DNA of 49,082 nucleotides from Acidobacteriota bacterium (lineage in GTDB: Bacteria; Actinomycetota; AC-67). This document shows, in pieces, positions 40,527 to 46,822 of this stretch. The translations under genes were made by a program, and so were the position numbers. Where the stretch lies: positions 1 to 49,082 of the forward strand of contig JACQXY010000005.1 of assembly GCA_016208485.1 (NCBI GenBank). Reading direction: 5' to 3'. Every line of letters begins with the position of its first letter. Positions within the stretch are counted from its first letter, which is position 1. Below the pieces are notes generated by a model. That model was given only the letters and a program-made list of their open reading frames with translations, did not search any database and was not told the DNA's origin.

Positions 40527-40915
40527 CGCTTGCGGTCGAGATGCCCGCTGCCCTTGATCGCGTCGTAGATGAAGGCCCACCGCTCCTTCGTGCGCGGCGT
40601 CCCCTCGCGCAGCCGGATCTGCGCGAGCGCGCGCACCTCTTCCACGCTCAGCCCGCGCTCGCGCGCGAACTCGCGCAGACCGGGGGGGATCCGGGCCGGC
40701 TCGGCGGGTTCCACGGAACGCCCGAGCAGGTCGGCGATCGTCACCGACAGGGCGTCGGCCACGCGGAGCAGCACGTCCGCCGAGGGCCTGCGGCCGGCGT
40801 CCGCCTCAAGCTCGGATAGGTACGCCTTGGAGATCCCGGCGGCGCGGGCGAGCCCCGCCTGGCTGAGCTCGGCCCGAAGCCGGTACTCCCGTAGCCGTGC
40901 ACCCAAGCCGTCCAT
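40523..40915 (-). CDS. XRE-family transcriptional regulator
   Basis: The 130-residue protein has an N-terminal helix-turn-helix: LREYRLRAELSQAGLARAAGISKAYLSELE in parts, with DVLLRVADALSVTIADLL. The C-terminal helical part probably binds the ImmA/IrrE peptidase. It is expected to repress its own operon and perhaps the divergent PLD-HerA gene. The ATG overlaps the next gene by 4 bases (ATGA). Confidence 0.88.
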   Translation of the reverse strand: MDGLGARLREYRLRAELSQAGLARAAGISKAYLSELEADAGRRPSADVLLRVADALSVTIADLLGRSVEPAEPARIPPGLREFARERGLSVEEVRALAQIRLREGTPRTKERWAFIYDAIKGSGHLDRKR

Positions 40916-40939
40916 GATGTTCGCTCCAGGCTACCGGGG

Positions 40940-40999
40940 TTCGGAGCGGTTGCATGGTAGGTTCGCTTCTGCTAGCCTCCCCGTTCAACTACTCCGAAC
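40940..40999 (+). promoter_or_regulatory. Promoter of the PLD-HerA gene with flanking inverted repeats
   Basis: TTGCAT (40951-40956) and TAGCCT (40974-40979) are spaced by 17 bases. GTTCGGAG (40940-40947) and CTCCGAAC (40992-40999) flank them as an inverted repeat, a possible XRE operator. The ATG at 41013 follows. A second TAGCCT on the minus strand (40934 down to 40929) may serve the XRE gene. Confidence 0.55.
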
Positions 41000-41012
41000 G
41001 CTGGGGGCCATC

Positions 41013-42917
41013 ATGGGCGTGCGGGTCGTTGACGAGAGAAGCGTGCTCGAGGAGGCGCTGGCGCTCGCGCGCGGCGCCGAGCGGACCCTCGACGTTGCCT
41101 CTCCCTGGATCCGCGGGTCATCCATCCGGCGGCTGCTCGCGGCCCGCCCGTCCGACGCCGCAGCGCGGGTGCTGTTCCGCGTCAAGGAGCCGGCGGATCT
41201 CGAGATCACCGACCTCGGGGCGCTGCTGTCGTTGGCGCGCCGAGGTGTGGATCTCCGCTACTCGGGCCGTCTCCATGCGAAGGTGATCATCGCGGACGGC
41301 GCGCGGGCGATCGTCTCGTCCTCCAACGTCACCGAGGCGGCCGGCTTCGGATCCTACGAACCGGCTCGTTGCAACCGAGAGATGGGCCTCGTGGTCGAGG
41401 ACGATCCGCAGGCGCTGGCCGAGATCAGATCCCGGTTCGAGGCCGCATGGGCGGAGGCAGAGTGGCTCGACGACGCGGTCGTCGGCGTCGTCATGGACTT
41501 CCCGACCGATCGTGCATTCCACATCGCCTGCCTACGAGTGCCCGCGCCGGGCACCTACGTGACCGCGCGCGATCGAGAGGAGCGGGTGATCGTCGCACGC
41601 GTGACGGGCGTCACCGGCTACAACCGAACGTTCCCGCGGATGACCGCCGGCATCTGGGCAACGCAGGGATACGGTGTCGCGCCCGACGCCGGCGGGAAGT
41701 CATACGACTTCGAGGATCTCCAGAGTCTCTTCTCCGCGCCCGACAAGGAGCGCGGGGTGCTCGGCGTCGTCGCGGCTTGCGATCCGGCGAGCCTGTTCCA
41801 CGTCGCTGCGGTCGAGGTGCTGGCGGGTTTGGAGGATGGGCGCGCGAACCCGCCTGGGCTTCCCGCGGCCCCCGGCGCGCTCGTCCGCCGCGCGGGGCCC
41901 GTGGATCTCGGCCCGCTCCTCGGCACCGGAACGCTCGCCGTCGGCTCTGTCTGGCATCACCCGGACGTGGTCGTCCGCGCGCGCGCCGAGGAGATCCTGA
42001 CGCGCCACCTTGCCGTGCTCGGCATGACGGGGTCGGGGAAGAGCAACGCCCTGCTCGTCATCGTGCGCGCGCTTCTCGACGCCGACCCCGATCTGCGCGT
42101 CCTCCTGGTGGACAGCCACGGTGAGTACAGAGAGGTTCCCGGTGGCAACATCGTGCTCCCCGCCATGCGCGCTGACATCCTGGCGGATGGTGCGGCGAAG
42201 TCGCTCCTGCGCCTGTCCCGAGAGGACCCTACGCTCGTCGGCAAGATCCGCGGGGCCGCCGAGGGTGCGCCGGATATCGAGGCGTTCGCGTCGGCGCTGG
42301 AAGGGCTCGCGGACGGGGAACGGGCGGCGTGGGCAGGGCATGCGCTGCGTCTGGCGACTCTCTGCCGCGCTCGTCCCGACGTCCTGTGCTTGGGCGGTCC
42401 CGCGGTGAGCTTCGACCGTTCGTGGGAACCGGGTCTCAACGTGCTCAACGTCTCGGGGGTCGAGGGCCTGGAGGCCCGGGCCAGAGTTGTCGGAGCCGCT
42501 CTCGACGAGGTCTACTTGCAGGGCGCGGCTGGGGAGGCGGCTTGGGTGGTCGGGCTCGACGAGGCGCAGAACTACGTGCCGGAGCAGCAGACCGGGCTCC
42601 TCGCGCGCGTCCGTCCGTCCTTCGACGCCGCGTTCCGCATCGCCTCCGAAGGCCGGAAGTTCGGGGTCGGGCTCGTTTTGGCCAGCCAGCGTCCCGCGCG
42701 CGTCAACAAGGACGTGCTGTCGCAGTGCAACTCGCACCTGGTGTTCCGGCTCGCGAACGTCGAGGATCTCCAAGCGGTCGCCGGCTGCTTCGAGACCGCG
42801 GGACGGAGGCTGCTCGACGACCTGCCGGGGTTGCCGGTAGGCGTGTGTCTCGCGGGAGGGACCGCGTTCGGGATGCCCGTGCGCGTGCAGGTGCCGAGGT
42901 TCGAGGGGGGAGCTTGA
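41013..42917 (+). CDS. PLD-nuclease/HerA-family ATPase fusion
   Basis: The 634-residue protein starts with a phospholipase D-like domain (about 1-150): the single HKD-type motif is His88-x-Lys90-x4-Asp95 (HAKVIIAD) followed by SSSN at 102-105, as in PLD nucleases. A beta-barrel (HAS-like) region leads to a HerA ATPase with Walker A GMTGSGKS (337-344) and Walker B GLDEAQ with Asp516/Glu517, and HerA-type LASQRPARVNK near 570. HerA ATPases form hexamers that pump or process DNA and in defence systems are linked to nucleases. Fusion to a PLD nuclease suggests a self-contained DNA-processing or antiphage machine; this is inference. The XRE/ImmA pair is divergent. A Walker B segment of this gene is repeated before cas3. 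Confidence 0.85.
   Translation: MGVRVVDERSVLEEALALARGAERTLDVASPWIRGSSIRRLLAARPSDAAARVLFRVKEPADLEITDLGALLSLARRGVDLRYSGRLHAKVIIADGARAIVSSSNVTEAAGFGSYEPARCNREMGLVVEDDPQALAEIRSRFEAAWAEAEWLDDAVVGVVMDFPTDRAFHIACLRVPAPGTYVTARDREERVIVARVTGVTGYNRTFPRMTAGIWATQGYGVAPDAGGKSYDFEDLQSLFSAPDKERGVLGVVAACDPASLFHVAAVEVLAGLEDGRANPPGLPAAPGALVRRAGPVDLGPLLGTGTLAVGSVWHHPDVVVRARAEEILTRHLAVLGMTGSGKSNALLVIVRALLDADPDLRVLLVDSHGEYREVPGGNIVLPAMRADILADGAAKSLLRLSREDPTLVGKIRGAAEGAPDIEAFASALEGLADGERAAWAGHALRLATLCRARPDVLCLGGPAVSFDRSWEPGLNVLNVSGVEGLEARARVVGAALDEVYLQGAAGEAAWVVGLDEAQNYVPEQQTGLLARVRPSFDAAFRIASEGRKFGVGLVLASQRPARVNKDVLSQCNSHLVFRLANVEDLQAVAGCFETAGRRLLDDLPGLPVGVCLAGGTAFGMPVRVQVPRFEGGA
42405..42613 (+). repeat. HerA Walker B segment, original copy
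   Basis: This 209-base part of the PLD-HerA gene recurs at 43584-43792 with about ten mismatches counted by eye and no gaps. Confidence 0.9.
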
Positions 42918-43011
42918 ACCTTGACGCCCCCTGGCGCGATGGAGACCATCCCGCGAACTGCGGACTCGTGTGCGAGCGAGTCGATGGCGGCCGGGTCGCC
43001 GGAGGACGTGC

Positions 43012-43533
43012 ATGACTGAGATCGTGCTCTCGGCCGCGGAACTCCGCATCTTCACGATTCGCGGGCATCACATCGTTCTGGACAGCGCCCTGGCGGCTCT
43101 CTACGGCGTGACCACTGGGAACTTCAACAAGGCGGTCACGCGGAACCGGGAGCGCTTTCCTGAGGATTTCGCGTTCGTGCTAACGAAAGAGGAGTTGGAA
43201 GACTTGATGTTCCAAAGTGGAACATCAAGATCTCATGGCGGGAGGCGCAAGCCGCCGCGAGTGTTCACCGAACATGGTGCCATCATGGCGGCGGGCGTCC
43301 TGAACAGCCCGCGCGCCGTGAGCATGAGCGTCTACGTCGTGCGCGCCTTCGTGCGCATGCGGAGTGAGCTACTAGGTCGCGCCGACCTCGAAAAGCGCCT
43401 CGCGCAGGTGGAGAAGGCGCTTGTTCATCACGACCATGCGCTGCGAGATCTTTGCGAGAAGCTCCGCCCGCTTCTTCTCCCGCCTCCAGATCCGCCGCGT
43501 CGGCGCGTCGGTTTTCGCGTGGGTGAAGAATGA
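43012..43533 (+). CDS. ORF6N-domain protein (KilA-N-like)
   Basis: The 173-residue protein has the ORF6N pattern: FTIRGHHIVLDSALAALYGV, NKAVTRNRERFPEDFAFVLT and the FTEHGAIMAAGVL motif (given in parts), with a C-terminal helix-rich tail. ORF6N domains are DNA-binding modules common in phages and mobile elements. A GGAGGACGTGC ribosome-binding site precedes ATG 43012. Its stop overlaps the next ORF by 4 bases (ATGA). Its presence between PLD-HerA and cas3 points to a mobile-element origin of this part. Confidence 0.85.
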   Translation: MTEIVLSAAELRIFTIRGHHIVLDSALAALYGVTTGNFNKAVTRNRERFPEDFAFVLTKEELEDLMFQSGTSRSHGGRRKPPRVFTEHGAIMAAGVLNSPRAVSMSVYVVRAFVRMRSELLGRADLEKRLAQVEKALVHHDHALRDLCEKLRPLLLPPPDPPRRRVGFRVGEE

Positions 43534-43844
43534 GGGCAGGCCGGAACTGCATCCAACGCGGTTCTCAACCGCGCCCGCACGAAGTGAGCTTCGACCGTTC
43601 GTGGGAACCGGGTCTCAACGTGCTCGACGTGTCGGGGGTCGAGGGCCTGGAGGCCCGAGCCAGAGTTGTCGGAGCGGCGCTCGATGAGGTCTACTCCCAG
43701 GGCGCGGCTGGGGAGGCGGCTTGGGTGGTCGGGCTCGACGAGGCGCAGAACTACGTTCCGGAGCAGCAGATCGGGCTCCTCGCGCGCGTCCGCCCGGGCG
43801 GCAGGCCGTCGAATCCACACATGAAGCGGTGGAGAGACCTGTGA
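43530..43844 (+). CDS. 104-residue ORF built on a second copy of the HerA Walker B segment
   Basis: The frame begins at ATG 43530 (overlapping the ORF6N stop) and ends at TGA 43842-43844 overlapping the cas3 GTG (GTGA). Residues about 19-88 match the HerA region around Walker B (VSFDRSWEPGLNVLDVSG, GLDEAQNYVPEQQ). Walker A, the PLD domain and the rest are absent, so it is not an ATPase by itself. About six of ten base changes between copies are silent, so the copy came from a protein-coding gene, perhaps a related HerA gene. It may be a remnant left by recombination or a translated small protein; both ends being joined by 4-base overlaps suggests it is translated. Confidence 0.55.
   Translation: MRAGRNCIQRGSQPRPHEVSFDRSWEPGLNVLDVSGVEGLEARARVVGAALDEVYSQGAAGEAAWVVGLDEAQNYVPEQQIGLLARVRPGGRPSNPHMKRWRDL
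43584..43792 (+). repeat. HerA Walker B segment, second copy
   Basis: Second copy of the 209-base segment (first at 42405-42613), about 95% identical by eye, located just before cas3. Confidence 0.9.
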
Positions 43845-46822
43845 CCTTCGAGGACTTCTTCAGAAGCGTCGTGCAGTGGGATCGCCACGACTGGCAAGAG
43901 CGTCTTGCTGCCGACGACATGTGCCGAGACCGGCTCATCCGTATCCCCACCGGGTTCGGCAAGACCGCGGGCGTTACAATTGCGTGGCTCTGGAACCGCG
44001 TGCATCAGAAGAACGCCGCCTGGCCACGGCGCCTTGTTCTTTGCCTACCCATGCGCACGCTCGTTGAGCAGACGGAACGCGCGGTCTCCGAGTGGCTTGA
44101 ACGGGCGGGACTGAATCCGCAGGAGCAAGTGCATGTTCTCTTGGGGGGCCTCTCGCCCTCCGACTGGCATCTCGAGCCGGAGCGAGAGGCTGTCCTCATT
44201 GGCACCCAGGACATGCTCCTTTCCCGCGCGCTCAACCGCGGCTACGGCTCGGGCCGCGCGCGGTGGCCGATGGAGCACGCGCTGCTCAACGTCGATTGCC
44301 TCTGGGTGATGGACGAGATTCAGCTCATGGATGTGGGGCTCGCGACGAGCGCGCAGCTTCAGGGTTTTGCGAGCCGTGATGAGGGGGACGGCAAGCTTCC
44401 GCGCCTGCGCAGGACCTGGTGGATGAGCGCCACCCTGCAGCGGGACTGGCTGCGCCGCGGACCAGACCTCGGCGGCGTGGATGAACTTCCGATCACCCGG
44501 CTCGAGCCACCCGAGAAGACCGGCCCGCTGTGGACGGTGACGAAGACCGTCCACGTCGAGCATGTGCCTGCGGCCAACGACGACAAGGTGGAGCGCTGGG
44601 CCGATCTGGTTGCTGACGCCCACAACAAGGCCGGTTGCGGAGTGACCCTCGCCATCGCCAACACGGTGAAGAGCGCGGTCGCTCTGCACAAGGCACTCGA
44701 GAAGCGCAAGACGGGTAGCGGACTTCCCGCAGACGTGGATCTTCGGCTCGTGCACTCACGCTTCCGCGGCGCGGAGCGGCGACAATGGGCGACTGAGGTT
44801 CTCGCGCGCGAGCAATGCGGGCCGGGCAGGAACCGCATCATCGTGGCGACGCAGGTCGTCGAGGCCGGGGTGGACATCTCGGCGAACGCACTCGTGACCG
44901 AGTTCGCGCCGTGGGCATCTCTCGTGCAGCGCTTCGGGCGGTGCGCGCGCTATGGGGGTGAGGGCCAGATCGTCATCGTGGATCGACGGCACACTGAGGA
45001 GAGCGCCGACGAGATCGAGGCGAAGGACGACGCCGAGCGCGCCAAGAAACGCCGCGACGCGGATCGCCTAGCCGTCATGCCGTATGCGCTCGAAGAGCTC
45101 GAGGCCGCTGCCGATGCCATTTCCTCACTCAGCGCGGTGGGTCCTGCTGCGCTGGAAGATCTCGACGGTGGACGACAGGATCTGCTGCCGCGCCTCTATC
45201 CCTACGCGCCGTTGCACGTGCTCACGCGGCGGGAGCTGCGTGATCTCTTCGATACGGGACCCGACCTCACCGGCGCGGACATCGACATCTCCCGGTTTGT
45301 GCGCGAAGGAGACGAGCGCGACGTCACCGTATGGTGGTGGCCCATTCCGGATGGCCAATCGCCGCACGGGCGCCTGCGCCCCGCGCACGACGCGCTTTGT
45401 CGCGTCCCGATCCGCGACGCGCGCAAGTGGCTTGTCGCTGGGGCAGGCAAGACCGATGATCGTGAGTCCGCAGCGAATGAGGCCGGTGATGGATCGACGA
45501 AGGCCCCACCGCGAGCTTGGGTGTGGAGCTATCTTGACGGCGAGTGGGAGCGACTCGAAGCACGCCACGTCTACCCTGGACAGACCATCCTCGTCGATGC
45601 GGGCGCTGGCGGCTACGATGTCCAGGTCGGCTTTACCGGGAAGGCCGGCAAGACGGTTCCGGTGGTGGCCGAGCACGTGCGTGGCATCGAGGCGGCCGAC
45701 GCGGCGGACGCCGCCGACGAACAGGACGAGCTGAGCGAGGGGCTCGGCGACGCCGACCACCAGTACAAGACGATCGCCACGCACTGCGCCGAGGTTGCCG
45801 TCGAGGCGCGGACGATTGCCCAGGCACTCGGTCTCGACGCGCCCGAGGCACGGGTGCTCGAGCTGGCGAGTCTCGCCCACGATATTGGCAAGGCGCATCC
45901 GGCGTTTGCCGGTGCGATCAGGGACCGAAACGGCATTCCCTCCGACACGCCCCTGGCCAAAGCGCCCAAGGGACGCTGGCACCGGTTCGACCGCAGGCAG
46001 AACGTCGGAATCTACGACCACAGCCCCCTAGGGAAGCGGCCTAGTTTCAGGCACGAACTCGCCAGTGCCCTGGCACTCTTCGATCTCGCATGGCGCGCGC
46101 ACCCCGCCCATGCAGCGCTGCAAGGAGGACGTGAGGAGCTCCTCGATCTCACAGTCGGTCGGGAACTCCCCGATGGCGACGATCACATCGACAGGGATCG
46201 AGGGATGGTCGCCCAGCTCCTCGAACTTGATGCGAATCTGTTCGATCTCGTTGCATACATCGTCATGTGCCACCACGGGAAAGTGCGTGCGACCATGCCT
46301 ATGAGCCCGCGCGACCAGGACAACCCTGACGGGAACGGCAGCTTGCCTATTCGCGGGGTGCGTAATGGCGACGCCCTGCCACCACTCGCTCTTGCCGACA
46401 TCGGGGGGCGTGACTTTGGGCTTCCCGAGGTCACGTTACGGCTTGATGTAGCGAAGGTTGGTCTCTCGTCACGCCACGGCCCGAGCTGGGTCGAACGGGT
46501 GCTTGCCTTGCGAAAACACTACGGCGATTTCCATCTGTCCTGGTTCGAAACGCTTCTGCGGGTTGCCGATGTGCGCGCCTCACGGATCGCCGAACCTCAG
46601 GATCCACGCCTTCCGCAGGGTCTTGTGAAAGTTGGGACTGTCCCGGATGCCCAAGATCGTGATGCGGACCTCCGAAAGTGGATCGTCGAAACCCTCGCCT
46701 CTGCCACGGCGGAGCCGCAAGCGGCGAAGCCTCGAGGGGGTGCGAAACGCCGCACCGAGCCGAAGCGACCGCGAACCTCGGCGAAGAAGAGCCGGCGAGG
46801 CGCTCCTGGAGGCGCGCCATGA
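43841..46822 (+). CDS. cas3: CRISPR-associated helicase/nuclease Cas3, type I-G (I-U)
   Basis: The 993-residue protein has an N-terminal superfamily 2 helicase with Walker A PTGFGKT (36-42), the DEIQ box at 158-161 and later motifs (VATQVVEAGVDI, FGRCARY). The HD nuclease domain follows the helicase, with His648 and the pair His680-Asp681 in LAHDIGKAHPAF, the domain order typical of type I-G Cas3. The protein unwinds and degrades target DNA after Cascade binding. The C-terminus is basic (KRRTEPKRPR). GTG 43841 is chosen because VTFEDFFRSV begins the family and a GGTGGAGAG ribosome-binding site precedes; an earlier in-frame start would cover the HerA copy. It overlaps csx17 by 4 bases. Confidence 0.92.
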   Translation: MTFEDFFRSVVQWDRHDWQERLAADDMCRDRLIRIPTGFGKTAGVTIAWLWNRVHQKNAAWPRRLVLCLPMRTLVEQTERAVSEWLERAGLNPQEQVHVLLGGLSPSDWHLEPEREAVLIGTQDMLLSRALNRGYGSGRARWPMEHALLNVDCLWVMDEIQLMDVGLATSAQLQGFASRDEGDGKLPRLRRTWWMSATLQRDWLRRGPDLGGVDELPITRLEPPEKTGPLWTVTKTVHVEHVPAANDDKVERWADLVADAHNKAGCGVTLAIANTVKSAVALHKALEKRKTGSGLPADVDLRLVHSRFRGAERRQWATEVLAREQCGPGRNRIIVATQVVEAGVDISANALVTEFAPWASLVQRFGRCARYGGEGQIVIVDRRHTEESADEIEAKDDAERAKKRRDADRLAVMPYALEELEAAADAISSLSAVGPAALEDLDGGRQDLLPRLYPYAPLHVLTRRELRDLFDTGPDLTGADIDISRFVREGDERDVTVWWWPIPDGQSPHGRLRPAHDALCRVPIRDARKWLVAGAGKTDDRESAANEAGDGSTKAPPRAWVWSYLDGEWERLEARHVYPGQTILVDAGAGGYDVQVGFTGKAGKTVPVVAEHVRGIEAADAADAADEQDELSEGLGDADHQYKTIATHCAEVAVEARTIAQALGLDAPEARVLELASLAHDIGKAHPAFAGAIRDRNGIPSDTPLAKAPKGRWHRFDRRQNVGIYDHSPLGKRPSFRHELASALALFDLAWRAHPAHAALQGGREELLDLTVGRELPDGDDHIDRDRGMVAQLLELDANLFDLVAYIVMCHHGKVRATMPMSPRDQDNPDGNGSLPIRGVRNGDALPPLALADIGGRDFGLPEVTLRLDVAKVGLSSRHGPSWVERVLALRKHYGDFHLSWFETLLRVADVRASRIAEPQDPRLPQGLVKVGTVPDAQDRDADLRKWIVETLASATAEPQAAKPRGGAKRRTEPKRPRTSAKKSRRGAPGGAP

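Noticed and set aside
42405..43840. CRISPR array or spacer-like repeats near cas3
   Set aside because: The repeated segment is a single long coding duplication, not short regularly spaced repeats. No array was found anywhere in the window.
43721..43840. Earlier start of cas3 inside the HerA copy
   Set aside because: The extra residues are an out-of-frame translation of the HerA segment, and GTG 43841 has a ribosome-binding site and begins the conserved N-terminus.
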